Of a stretch of 64,000 bases of DNA, positions 1-11,700 are shown in pieces. The stretch lies in assembly GCF_030247195.1 (NCBI RefSeq), contig NC_080671.1:197580676-197644675 (forward strand). The letters are read 5' to 3'. Origin of the DNA: Topomyia yanbarensis. Lineage: Eukaryota > Arthropoda > Insecta > Diptera > Culicidae. The notes under the pieces were generated by a model that saw only the letters and a list, made by a program, of their open reading frames with translations, was not told where the DNA came from and did not search any database. Positions within the stretch are counted from its first letter, which is position 1; each line of letters starts with the position of its first letter. Both the position numbers and the translations under genes were made by a program.

Positions 1-400
1 GATTTATCTACTCGTAAAATTTTCGTAACTCTGTACAGATGCTTCATCGCATCGGTATCGCGATCTTCCTATATGCGAATCCGAATCTATATTCACAATG
101 CAGAAGGTGCGCACATTTGTGATGTCAGAGAAGAAATTGCCGTTCATTAGAACGTGGTTGATTTGGTTCTCAGTTTGTTAATTAGGTGATCTAAAGAGTG
201 GCGTTCATGTCGCTGATGAGAAGCTCCACATTCTGCCGCGGGCTCCAAATGCGTGTAAAATGCATCTTTCTCGTTCTCGGCTCTCGCTTCGTGAGGGCAG
301 TGCACGTTAACGATGCTATAGATGTAGAAATGGCCTTTGATCCACACACGTCCTTTCGCTGATTTCCAACTCGTTTCCAATCGTAGTCCTTTTTTCGTTA
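1..400 (-). pseudogene. RTE-clade non-LTR retrotransposon fragment (endonuclease region)
   Basis: Read on the minus strand, 380-147 encodes residues resembling the apurinic-type endonuclease of RTE elements, with the signature VNVHCPHEARAENEKDAFY. A further stretch at about 147-1 gives FFSDITNVRT and NIDSDSH, which match the end of the same domain (the usual SDH motif). The two pieces are joined across a stop or frame change, the middle of the domain (the GDxNAQ block) is missing, and no reverse transcriptase follows before the window edge. This is therefore a decayed, internally deleted copy. Clade assignment rests on recognising the endonuclease wording; the element family is not identified. 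The stretch 400-640 may be its 5' part, but no reading frame supports that. Confidence 0.65.
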
Positions 401-1134
401 CGTGGGCTTTAACCGATTGTTCCGATCTGCCTTTTCTTCCTGATTCTTCGTAGCGTGTGTTTTCTGGGCGGCTTGTTGGGTTTGACCCAACCTCCTGTCC
501 CGCCGAAGGACAGCCGTGCGGTGTTTCTTTGCCACCTCACTTATTCAGTTCTGTCTACGGTAGGGCTATAGCGCCCATGCGGTAGTACCCAGTCTATGTC
601 GGCCTACAGATTAAATGTCATCAATAGACGCACAGGAAAGCATGAGATAGTAGCTTGCGAGCACTGGGAAGTATTCACCATTCGACGACCAGCCTTCGAA
701 GTTGATGTTTTCGAAATTATGTGATGCTGACTGTAAGAAAAGTTGTCGAACATATATTCCACATTGAAAGTGAATATTCTATGATTTCATAACAATTTAT
801 AAAAGACAGGTATTCTTTATTATTTTTTCTCATTTGTAGAATAGAATGGTTACTGTTGAACTGTTTTCGTTTCTAAACTTTCAATATTTTATCAAAATTA
901 CATTATATTGAAGCATTTTCGAAAAATCAACCAACGGGCGAAAAACCATCTGGTGGTAAGCCCTCAATAAACAATCTACGCTACTGTTCTGGTGATGTGC
1001 AGAACGTTGTATGTTGTCAATTTTGACAGTTAATCTCAAAAAACTGCAAAATGTGCTTTCTTTACGTGCACAATTATTCATATCTTGGAAAGTAAACATC
1101 AGAATCAAATACAAATAAATAGAGTAGTCTGTTT
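401..1134. other. No gene seen; possible 5' flank of the RTE fragment
   Basis: No credible coding region. The segment 470-640 is richer in GC than its surroundings and includes a short phrase (about 565-595, CGCCCATGCGGTAG) that partly recurs at about 2740-2775 (CCATGCGGTAGACTTGGG), so it may belong to a dispersed repeat. The rest is AT-rich and featureless. Confidence 0.4.
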
Positions 1135-1205
1135 GAGTGTTATGCCTTTCATGTAAAATCGGTTTCAATGAGATCGGTTTAGCCGTTGCTGAGAAACACG
1201 AATAA
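1135..1205 (-). repeat. Dispersed 'GGCTGAACCGAT' repeat module, diverged copy
   Basis: On the minus strand this reads TCTCAGCAACGGCTAAACCG followed by a conserved ATGAAAGGCATAAC block. The same order of words (CTCAG..ATGGCTGAACCGAT, then AAATGAAAGG) occurs in each 1.2-kb unit at 15-22 kb and again on the minus strand at 63594-63655. It is a diverged relic of a high-copy repeat module. Confidence 0.5.
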
Positions 1206-2565
1206 GATTTCGCCACATACATACACATATATTGTCCCAAATCGTCGAGCTGAGTAGATTGGTATTTAAGACACTGCCTTCTATACATTTACTTCATAAG
1301 ATATGTACAAACGGAGATTTTACTAGACCGCCTCCCTATTTCCACCTAATGAATGTACGTGGTTTTTGAACGGCCCCTATTCACAAATTGTGACTTGTAG
1401 AGCTACTTATCGATCGTACAGCCTAAAATTGTAAATAAATGCCAAAGAAACATTGAAAATAGACCTCGAGGTCTCACCTAGCTAAATTGAGTGCTATTGA
1501 GCAGGTACCAAATGCCGGAATCGTCCCTTTTCATCATCATCAATCTGGATGCTGCTACAAAGCAAACCCCAAAGCAAAGCAAGCTCTAGAATACTAGAAG
1601 GATTTTAAATATGCACTTAAAAACTTTGTACACAAATCAAAGCTGTAGTTTGCCTATACTGGCTACCCCAGAGTCAGCCTCATTTCTTATCAATCTTAAT
1701 CAAGAAATTCTTGAAACTGATAACAGTGGCAAACACACTACTGGGTGAACTACCACCTGCAGTTCAGGCGTTGTCTGTGTAAGAATTCTGACGATTATCG
1801 TTGCCGCTCGACGTGTTATGTTTTGCCTATATAAGTACTGCCGTTATGCGCACAACTGTCTCATGTTCCATAAGATTGTCTATATAAATAAGACAGTCAT
1901 ATTTTAGAACGAGCATGAGGAACATTACCTCACATGTCAGGGAAACCTGCATTGGATTTAATCGATGTGTAAGTATATGATAGATTTCTGTATCTCGTTT
2001 CAATCGTGATCTTAACTAACAATACATATTTGTTTAATATTATTCGTGTGTGAGAAATCAGACCGAAGCTGATGTTAAGAATAGCAATATGTAGATATTC
2101 GCACGAATTATAATTAGCTCATTCATTCGTAACTTATGTTAATAGAAAACTTTCAATCGCGAGTGTAAATGCATCAGACGAGGCATCGAGCAGAACTGGT
2201 TGAAATATGATCTATATCGTCAATAAGAATCGTTCCAACCGGTTAATTATGGCAATTTCATGGCACTTGACTTACTGTAATTTATTTAAGCTTCTCACAT
2301 AGAGTACATGTTGATCATTACACTTCGGACTATTTACTCAAGTCAAGCTGTTCATGAAGTGGGTATTATCAATATGAGCAGAGTTTTGAACAACCTAGCA
2401 ATTGTTTTAAAAACGAAGTCTTGCCTCAATTGCAATTGGAACATCAAACAATCTATCCATATTTCATTTTGAATTTCAGAATTTGCATGAGAAGTGTGAA
2501 TTAAATTAAATTGTACAATAATAAATTTTGTATGTTACTATGTTTTAATTGCCGGAAGGTTCTAC
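1206..2565. other. AT-rich intergenic DNA, no gene seen
   Basis: No long reading frame and no recognisable RNA gene. The only local structure is an imperfect inverted pair around 1857-1900 (GACTGTC/GACAGTC-type words flanking TATATAA). Nothing else can be supported. Confidence 0.4.
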
Positions 2566-2963
2566 TGTATCGATTTTGTTGGCTATTTTCGGCAAATTTG
2601 AGACTAAGAGAAACAAAAGCAATGAAATTGAAAGACGGATAGGTATTCTAGAGCGAATCAGTTATAAATTTAGAACGGAAAACTAGGACTAGGCAGGCGT
2701 CGGCGGTAAAACATGATGATGTAGAACATAACTACCATAGACCATGCGGTAGACTTGGGTGCAACGCCCAACTCCTACTGAGCAGAAGGCAAAGAATTCT
2801 TCACATTTCCTTTCGATCATGTCCATATGAGCCAGCCTAGTCCTAGTTTTCCGTTCTAAGTTTATAACTGATTCACTCTAGAATACCGATCCATCTTTCA
2901 ATTTCATTGCTTTCGTTTCTCTTAGTCTCAAATTTGCCGAAAATAGCCAACAAAATCGATACG
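2566..2963. mobile_element. Fold-back MITE with about 130-bp inverted arms
   Basis: The left arm (about 2566-2698) and right arm (about 2833-2963) are inverted copies over about 130 bp with only scattered mismatches. For example, GTATCGATTTTGTTGGCTAT at the left end is the reverse complement of the right end, and TTAGAACGGAAAACTAGGAC near the inner left arm matches the inner right arm. The loop is about 135 bp. There is no coding capacity. A fold-back or long-TIR non-autonomous DNA transposon is the simplest reading; no clear target-site duplication was found, so the superfamily is unknown. Confidence 0.7.
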
Positions 2964-3242
2964 GTTTAATAAATTTTGCAAAATTCTTTGAACCCAATGA
3001 CATCGTTAAAGGTCAAACTCCTAATATTTCTCATGAGATCAAGTAGTATCTTAAACAGGTTGTTGGTATTTCACTTAAAAATGGTTGAGATTCGACAAGA
3101 TTTCAACCAGTATGTGGCATTTTTATCTAGTCCAACCAATTACGATTCGTTTTGATAATACAAGGACTGTCGTTTGGAGATTAACCTTGAGATTAAACTA
3201 TATCAGATGGAGCCTGTTTCTAGCTCAGTGAAATGACTCCAA

Positions 3243-3950
3243 CCAAGGTTACCAAAAATACAGAATAATCTGCATTCATACAGATATTTCAGCCATTTTC
3301 AGACCACGAATCTGTATGTGCAGATATACAGATTTTTGTGTGTATGTACAGATATACGAATTTTTGAGAAATGATGTTACAAAAACTATTTTTTGAAATA
3401 TTTTTTTTCTGTTTCAGTAATACATCCTCTGTGCCCTCTATATTAAAATATATTTTTACTTTTGAGAGTGGTCGCACATTCTGAAAGGAAAAGGTTTGTA
3501 ATAGGTTAGCACCCAGCAAACGCCTGGCTGAAGTCTATTTCCAGAAATGTTAATTGTAGTGCTCTGTGACTTTGTTAATTCTCAATTTTTTGTCTGAAAA
3601 TTCGATAGCTACATGGGTCGACCTAATGTATATAACATTATATATCAACAAAAGTATTTAAATGAAGAAGAAATTTATTTTTCCATTATGCACATCGGTA
3701 AAGTTCAAGTTTCTGGATGTAAAATATCAGAACGATTTGTAGTGTTTTTTATGAAGACGTAGACAGGTTCTTGCTTGACTGATTTAAACCACAGGAATTA
3801 TTATCTTTGATAGATAATCCAGCAAAATTCAGGTTAAACGACTCAACTGATTCGATACAGATATCGACACAGATTTTTCGAAGAATAAATACAGATGAAA
3901 AGATTTTTAAGGACAAAAATACAGATTTAATTTTGGCAACCCTTATGAAC
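3243..3950. repeat. Possible MITE with recurrent ACAGAT words
   Basis: The left end AAGGTTACCAAAAATACAGA and the reverse complement of the right end (AAGGGTTGCCAAAATTAAAT) resemble each other as short imperfect terminal inverted repeats. The interior repeats ACAGAT/CAGATTT many times. A similar left end (AAGGTTACCATATTCACAGA) occurs at about 48980. This suggests a dispersed family, but the boundaries are approximate. Confidence 0.35.
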
Positions 3951-4516
3951 CTTGCTTGACATGACATGGCGGTCTAAGTTAATGTGTCTTATGTTCAAAA
4001 TTTGTTATTCAAAATTAATCAATTTCAATTACTTTTTTGATTGTTACAGAAAATCGCGAAAAAATATGCCATCTCAAACCAAAAGGGGGCGGGGGAGCAG
4101 ACAGAACGTACAAAGTAAAAAAAAATAAAAACATGGCCTGTCATAGCGACCCAGACCTTTCTTGACGATTTTCATTTCCTTGAAATGGATAGTGTCTGGG
4201 TACCATCCTTGTATCCTGTCTATACGCAAGACGCTTTAAAACACATATTGTACATGTTCAGATGCATGTATATAGACATAAACAGATACGTAAAATGCAA
4301 GGACGACAAATACAATTACATTAATCTGCTCGATTGTTATGGTTAATGTGTTTTACATTTATCATGCAAATGAAAACATATTTAATGTTATGTGAAAAGT
4401 ATATGATTTTCGGTACAAATCTATACCTCATCGGCAGAAATCTGTACCGCATCGGAACAGCACTATCATCGACATTGTATTGAAATTGTTTTGTAATCGT
4501 ATTTTTCTCTGCAAAG
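3951..4516. other. AT-rich DNA, no gene seen
   Basis: No coding frame. Contains short G- and A-rich tracts near 4085-4130. Nothing else can be supported. Confidence 0.35.
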
Positions 4517-5098
4517 TTATAACAAAATCGAGTTGGAAAAGTCCATGTCCCGTCCTAAATCCATTCCATCGTCTACAAGTTGTCTTAGCGTGTCATTAGC
4601 ATAAAAATAGTAAAGAGGGGGCTTTAGACATAAATCATGTGAAGCGTGCCTCAGCATCCAATAAAGCTGATGCGATTTGCTCTGTACAAGTATAGGACAT
4701 TTGAACTTCTGTTGATAACAACTCAAAGCAATAAACAGTTTAACTTTCCTTTTGCGGAAGCTAAATTGTTTATCTGTCTGAAAGCCATTCACTTCGACCC
4801 ATTTGTCGAGGTGAAACAGGATCATTTTCTCTAACAACTTTCAGATATATGACAGCAATTCAATCGGCCGATACGAGTTGTTGTCGAAGGTTGATTTTCC
4901 TGGTTTTTAAATGGCGATGACACTCACCTGTCTCCTATCGTGTAAAACAATGTTACCTTCAATGAATTTGCTGAATAAATTCAACAAACGCGGGTCTGTA
5001 AAGTCTGGCAAATTCTTCAACAAGTTGAATTTGATTCCGTCTGACACAGAGCTTCAGTGTTAGCGCAAGTGAGAGCTGGAACATCAAAAACAGTATTT
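4517..5098 (-). pseudogene. Older I-clade retrotransposon, ORF2 reverse-transcriptase fragment (distal piece)
   Basis: On the minus strand this encodes a broken copy of the reverse-transcriptase region of the intact I-clade ORF2 at 8753-12460. Matching words include EKMILFHLDKWVEVNG (intact copy: EKMILFRLDNWVEANG), FRKRK, and LRQLVDDG for the catalytic LRQLADDG. It aligns with about 10440-11170 of the intact copy but has many stops and indels. Its upstream continuation is at 33230-34430: the two pieces abut exactly in the reference copy, and both contain AAAACAGTATTT at the break, so they are one element split by a Jockey insertion. The left end (3' side) stops abruptly, with no RNase H region. 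Confidence 0.85.
5087..5098. repeat. 12-bp target-site duplication of the Jockey insertion, left copy
   Basis: AAAACAGTATTT occurs here and at 33230-33241. Both copies lie at the corresponding point in the split I-clade ORF2, where the intact copy has GAAAACGGTGTTTC. This marks the two ends of the Jockey insertion. Confidence 0.8.
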
Positions 5099-5292
5099 TT
5101 TATATTATTATTCTATTTGATTATATTGGGTGTTCAGCCACAAGTGGTTACTTTTCATCCCTATTGTTTACACGATTCAGTTAATTATTATTAAGATATA
5201 ATATGCTTTCGCAGTAAAGTGATTTTTGCAGTAGGAAGTTTTAAACCTACTTGTCATGTGAATAAGGAGCTAAGCAAATCTTATAAAGTAAC

Positions 5293-7891
5293 TTAAAAAC
5301 TATAAAGAGAGCAAATCGTTGCAATTGGTGATTGCAACGATTTTTGTCGAAAGTTGCGTGTAATACTGTTCGTCATAATTTCTAATGTTTCTATGTTTGC
5401 GAGTCTGTACAACTCGTTTGTGCTAAACCAGGGAGGACGCTTCGAAATCGTTTTCAGAATTTTATTCTGAATCCTTTGAAGCGTTTTCTTCCTAGTAGCA
5501 CAACAACTTGCCCAGATTGGCACTGCATATAGCATTGCAGGTCTAAATATTTGTTTATAAATTAATAGTTTGTTCTTTAGGCAGAGTCTAGAATTCCTAT
5601 TTATAAGAGGGTATAAACATTTTATATATTTGTTGCATTTTGTTTGGATTCCTTCAATCCTTAAAAGTGAGTTTTTTATCGTAAATCAAACCCAAGTATT
5701 TAACTTGATCTGACCACGTTAAATTCAAATCATTAAATTTAATAATATGGTTATTATTTGGTTTAAGAGAAGAAGCTCTTGGCTTACGCGGAAACACAAT
5801 CAATTGTGTTTTTGCCGCATTAGTGGAAATTTTCCATTTTTCAGGTAATCATTGAAAATATTCAAGCTTCGTTGCAGTCGACTGCAGATATTACGAAGAC
5901 TCCTACCAGTGGCTGAGATGCTAATATCATCACAGAAAAGTGACTTTTTACAGCCTGTAAAATCTACATTTGGAAGATCAGAGGTAAAAATATTGTATAA
6001 GATTGGTGCGACGCTTGATCCTTGAGCAACGCCTGCTTTAACGGGTAGCTTATGAGATTTACAATTCTGATAAGAAACCTGTAGGGTACGGTAAGTAAGA
6101 TAATTTTTAATTATCTTTATTATGTAAATTGGAAAATTTAAATCCCACATTTTGGCAATTAATCCTTTGTGTCAAACACTGTCGAGAGCTTTTTCGATGT
6201 CTAGAAGAGCAACTCCAGTGGAATAGTCTTCTGAGATATTTGCCTTTATCATGTTAGTTACTCTCACAAGATGATGAGTAGTTGAATGTCCAATACGAAA
6301 TCCAAACTTCTCAGGAAGAAAACTAGAATTCTCATTGATATGTGACATCATTCTAGTTAAGATGATTTTTTCAAATAATTTACTAATAGAAGAGAGTAAG
6401 CTAATTGGTCGATAGCTAGATGCTTCTGCTGGGTTCTTATCTGACTTCAAAATAGGAATAACCTTGGCATTTTTTCATCTTTTAGGGAAGTATGCTAATT
6501 GAAAACATTTGTTGAATATTTTGACCAAGTATCTCATGGTGATTTCGGGTAGGTTTTCAAGAAGAATGTTGAAAATTCCATTATAACCTGGAGATTTCAT
6601 ATTTTTTAACTTTTTCATGATGGATTTGATCTCATCATAGTTTGTTTCAACAATATCGTCTAGAGACAATACTTGATTTGAAACGTTTTCATATTTTTGT
6701 AAGACTTCGGTTTCAATAGGACTCACAACGTTGAGATTAAAATTATTGACGCTTTCAAACTGGTGAGCAAGTTTTTGAGCTTTTTCTTCGTTTGTAAGAA
6801 GTATGTGGTCACCTTCCTCCAAAGCTGGAACTGAGTTTCGGAGGTTTCTTAAGAACCTTAGAAAGTTTCCAGAAAGGTTTAGAATTTGGCTTGATTTGTT
6901 CAACCTTTTTCCGCGAAATTTCCAGTGAATCTATGCTTAATTTCTTTTTGTAGACCCTGATAGATACATTTCATAGCAGGATCACGAGAACGTTGATATT
7001 GACGTCTTCGAACATTCTTCAAGCGAATCAGAAGTTGAAGATCGTCGTCAATAATAGGAGCATAAATTTTTTTCTGTGTTGTTGGTGCTGATAAATTTCT
7101 AGCATCAACTATAGAATTACTTAAATTTTGTAATGCCGTATCAATGTCAGCTTTATTTTGTAAATCAAGGTTATGATTACATCTATTATCAATATAAGTT
7201 TTGTACCTTTCCCAATTCGCTTTGTGATAATTGAACACTGAGCTAATGGGATTGGAAACAGCTTCTTGAGAAAGTGAAAAAGTTACTGGAAGATGATCAG
7301 AATCAAAGTCAGCATGTGTAATCAATTCGCTACAAAGGTGACTTCAATGTTGATGGATTCCTTACAGACGAATAGCACGTAGGATTGTTCGGGAACAAAA
7401 TTGAATAATAACCAGCAGAGCAATCATTAAAAAGTAGTTTACCGTTGGAATTGTTTTGAGCATTATTCCAGGCTCTGTGCTTGGCATTAAAATCACCGAT
7501 TATGAAGAATTTCGACCGATTTCTTATAAGTTTTTGTAAGTCTCCTTTCAAGAAATTTTGCTCGCCAGTGCACTGAAAAGGCAAATAGGCTGCAGCAATA
7601 AAAATGATACCAAGATCAGTTTCAACTTCGATACCCAAACTCTCGATCACCTTGGTGTCAAGAGACGTCGTAACGGATTGTTTGATCCTGCGATTAATCG
7701 CTATTGCGATTCCTCCGCCGAATCTAACAATTCGATCAAATCGATGAATAAAAAATTAGAGTTACTCTTCAATTTAATATTTGGTTTTAAACAAGTTTCG
7801 GTCACAACGGCTATATACACATTATGTATCCTCAAGAAGTTGAAAAAAATCGTCTTCGCACGTTTTAAACGAACGAGCATTCCAATTTAAT
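5293..7891 (-). pseudogene. Jockey ORF2 (endonuclease plus reverse transcriptase), broken
   Basis: Degenerate frames on the minus strand together spell a Jockey ORF2. At 7890-7330 is the endonuclease (NWNARSFK start, VTET, GDFNAKH). At 7325-6900 is the ADFDSDHLPV endonuclease end and the linker. At 6903-6475 and 6450-6172 are the early reverse-transcriptase blocks (SSYRPISLLSSISKLFEKII, FRIGHSTTHHLVR, GVALLDIEKALDSV). At 6150-5800 are GVAQGSSVAPILYNIFTSDL and the catalytic block degraded to LFCDDIS. At 5535-5293 is the C-terminal YAVPIWASC..RIQNKIL block. At least five frame breaks and stops interrupt it. There is no RNase H domain, as expected for Jockey. The residue FCDD in place of the family FADD is an additional defect. 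Confidence 0.82.
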
Positions 7892-7905
7892 AAATTTAAA
7901 TGATT
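7892..7905. repeat. 14-bp target-site duplication of the I element, left copy
   Basis: AAATTTAAATGATT occurs at 7892-7905 and again at 14089-14102. It sits at the Jockey ORF1/ORF2 junction on both sides, marking the I-element insertion. Confidence 0.85.
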
Positions 7906-7984
7906 TTTTTTTTTTTATTCAATTCGTTTATTTGATAGGCACAAATGCGTTAGCTTGGCGGTGCCAAATTCTTTTGTTTTTACA

Positions 7985-8345
7985 TTTTGGATATCTTAAA
8001 ACTAGGAGGTTACAATGTTGAAATATTTTTTTTATACAAGAAAAAAAAAAGTTTACAGCTATCTTAAGACTAGAAATAAGATTCAATATACAAGAGAGGG
8101 CCAAAAGATTTTTTTTATGAAAAATTTTAAAACAAGGGATTCAGTTTGATATACAAGAGGGGGAGTAATAGTATTTTACGAAATATTTTACAGTTATCTT
8201 AAAACTAACAAAAGGTGGAACAAATATGTATGAGAAATTTCACAGATATCTTAAAACTAGGGATACAATTCTATTTACAAGATGGAGGACAAGAGTTTCA
8301 ATAAAGAGTAAAAATTACAGCTATCTTAAAACTAGGAATACAGAA
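7985..8345 (-). repeat. Tandem 65-75-bp repeats in the I-element 3' UTR
   Basis: The word TATCTTAAAACTAGG (or close variants) recurs at about 7991, 8058, 8195, 8246 and 8324, usually preceded by ACAG and followed by A/G-rich sequence and TACAAGA. A more diverged copy lies near 8128. The spacing is about 50-80 bp. Repeated 3' UTR blocks could be binding sites for the reverse transcriptase, but that is inference. Confidence 0.65.
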
Positions 8346-8752
8346 ATCAAATTTGATTTTTTAACGAAGACTTATGCTTAGTCAAGATATTTCAGAGGGG
8401 GGCCTATTTCCACATCAGTGTAGCAGCAGGTGTATCGAGGACAGGGGAGAGAAGACGTATATGGTGACAGGGAAAGAAGAGCAAAACTTGCAACTATCGC
8501 GCAAACGGGAGATCAGCGAAACAAATTTGCGCCTCAGTCTAGTAAGTCGTCGAGTACCGGGTTGGCGGATGGTATTATTCGGACCCGCGGGGAATCCTTA
8601 AAAAGTCATCGGACATCAAGTCGCTCTCGCTTCAGTTTCCTTCTATGCAGGCGTAGTGGTAAAGGCGACGGCGGTTACATAGTGGCACTCTGCAGCTGAT
8701 CGGTTCCACAAGCAAGAAGAAATTTCTAAAAACAAGAAATAAAAGAGAGGGG
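8346..8752 (-). other. I-element 3' UTR, non-repetitive part
   Basis: Lies between the ORF2 stop and the repeated block. It is GC-richer than the flanks and has only short shadow frames on either strand. No known function can be assigned. Confidence 0.5.
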
Positions 8753-11700
8753 CTAAATTGGGATATTTATCGTTTTAATGAAATTGTAAATAAGGGACAT
8801 ATAGGGGAGATCGCGATTTGCTAGCATATCCCGGACTGGGACATTGGGTGGTCTACCTCGGGCCCGAAGGGAATCCTTTAACAGAGACCTGGCGTCACAA
8901 TACTCGGCACAAACCCAGACAACGTGGTCGATGTCGTGATAACCCTCGTCACAAGCGCACAGACTACTCTCCGCAAGCCCAATACGCCGCAAATGTGCAT
9001 GCAACGTGTAGTGGTTAGACATGAGCCGGGACATTACACGAATAAAATCCCGACCCACATCCATCCCCCTGAACCAAGGCTTCGTTGATACCTTCGGGAT
9101 AATGGAATGTAGCCATCGTCCAAGTTCACCATTGCTCCATGAGGTTTGCCAACTGTTGAGTGTCCTCTGACGACAAATACTAAAAAATTCGTTGAAGCAG
9201 ATTGGTCTTTCGTATATGTCACCATTTAATGCGCCCACCTTTGCTAATGAGTCGGCCTTTTCATTGCCCGGGATAGAGCAATGAGAGGGGACCCAAACAA
9301 AGGTAATCTGGTAAGATTTTTCAGATAACGTATACAAGGACTCCCGTATCTTCCCCAGAAAATACGGGAATTGTTTTTTGGGCTTCATCGCACGAAGAGC
9401 CTCGATAGAGCTGAGGCTGTCCGAGATGATGAAGTAGTGATCTGTGGGCAGAGTGTCGATGATCCCAAGGGTGTACTGAATAGCAGCTAATTCTGCGACG
9501 TAAACTGAAGCGGGATCATTGAGCTTGAATGAAGCGGTGATAGTACTATTGAAGATACCGAAGCCAGTGGACCCATCGAGATTCGATCCGTCAGTGTAGA
9601 ACATTTTGTCACAGTCGACTTCACGGAATTTATTATAAAATATATTGGGGATCACTTGTGGGAGTATATGGTCCGGTATTCCACGAATCTCTTCCTTCAT
9701 GGATGTGTCGAAGAATACAGTAGAATCAGAAGTATCTAGAAAACGGGCATGGTTGGGATTATACGAAGAAGGATTGATGCTCTGTGCCATGTAGTCGAAG
9801 TACAAGGACATAAAACGGGTTTGAGAATTAAGCTCGACGAGTCTTTCGAAGTTTTCAATCACCAACGGGTTCAAGATATCGCATCGAATGAGCAATCGAT
9901 ATGAGAGTTCCCAAAATCGATTTTTCAACGGGAGAACGCCCGACAGCACTTCGAGACTCATCGTATGGGTCGACTGCATGCACCCTAAGGCGATACGCAA
10001 ACAACGATACTGAATTCTTTCGAGTTTGATGAAATGTATGTTCGCCGCGGAGCGAAAGCAGAAGCATCCGTATTCCATTACCGACAGTATCGTTGTTTGA
10101 TACAACCTAATTAGGTCTCCTGGGTGGGCACCCCACCATGTTCCAGTTATTGTCCGGAGAAAATTGATCCTTTGTTGGCATTTTTGTTTCAGATACCTAA
10201 TGTGACATCCCCAGGTACCTTTCGAGTCGAACCAGACCCCGAGATATTTAAATGTGAAGACCTGATTGATCGTTACACCCATGAGTAGAAGCTGGAGTTG
10301 CGCCGGCTCACGCTTCCTAGAAAAGACGACCAGCTCAGTTTTCTCCGTGGAGAACTCGATACCCAGCTGAAGAGCCCAAGCAGACAAATTGTCCAAAGTA
10401 TCTTGTAATGGTTCTTGCAAATCGGCAGCTTTGGGCCCTGTAACAGAGACCACCCCGTCGTCTGCAAGTTGCCTTAGCGTGCATGAATTGGCAAGACAAT
10501 CGTCAATGTCATTCACGTAAAAATTGTAGAGTAGGGGACTTAGACATGAGCCCTGGGGAAGACCCATGTAGCTAAATCGCGATGTTGTTAAGTCGCCATG
10601 CGAAAAATGCATATGCTTCTCAGACAACAGGTTTAGCAAAAAGTTATTTAAAATCGGCGAAAGACCATGCTGATGCAGCTTCTCTGAAAGAACATTGATA
10701 GAAACTGAGTCAAAAGCCCCCTTAATATCCAAGAAGACTGATGCCATCTGCTCTTTGTTAGCATAGGCCATTTGGATTTCTGTAGAAAGCAACGCAAGGC
10801 AATCGTTCGTCCCTTTGCCTTTGCGGAAGCCAAATTGTGTATCTGACAGTAAGCCATTTGCTTCGACCCAATTGTCGAGGCGAAACAAGATCATTTTCTC
10901 GAACAACTTCCGGATACAGGAAAGCATTGCAATCGGTCGGTACGAGTTGTGGTCGGAGGCTGGTTTTCCCGGTTTTGCGATGGCGATGACCTTCACTTGC
11001 CTCCAGTCGTGAGGAACAATGTTACCCTCAAGGAACTTGTTAAATAAATTCAGCAAACGCCTTTTAGCAGAATCAGGCAGATTCTTCAACAAGTTGAATT
11101 TGATTCTGTCTAACCCCGGGGCGTTATTGTTGCACGATAAGAGGGCAAGTGAGAACTCCACCATCGAAAACGGTGTTTCGTTCGCGGTATCGTGAGGAGA
11201 CGCGGCGTGGTATGTTTTCTGTACCGGGACAGAGTCTGGACAGATCTTCTTGGCGAAGGCGAATATCCAGCGGTTTGAATATTCCACGTTCTCGTTAATA
11301 CTATTTCGGTTACGCATACGTCGAGCCGTACCCCAAAGAGTGCTCATCGCTGTTTCTCTCGTTAACCCTTCGACGAACCGGCGCCAATAACTGCGTTTCT
11401 TGGCTTTCATCAAACACTTCATTCGCTTTTCTAGCGACGCGTACTGTCGATAGCTATCGGGTAACCCGTCGTCCCGAAAGGTTTTATACGCAGTGGACTT
11501 TTCCGCGTACAGTTCTGAGCACTCTTTGTCCCACCACAGGGTGGGAGATCGTCCGTGGGTGTTCGCGCCCGGTACTGGTTTAGTCTGAGCTTGATTCGCA
11601 CTGTCGAGAATCAAGCCAGCCAAAAACCTGTACTCTTCCTCCGGAGGAAGTTCTTGAATGGATTCGATTTTAGCGGATATCGCGGTCGCGTAACTCTTCC

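Noticed and set aside
881..1288. 135-codon frame on the minus strand
   Set aside because: No domain, odd composition, and it crosses the dispersed repeat module at 1135-1205.
5293..5535. Independent small gene from the frame starting MLYAVPIWASC
   Set aside because: It is the C-terminal block of the decayed Jockey ORF2, in the correct order and strand.
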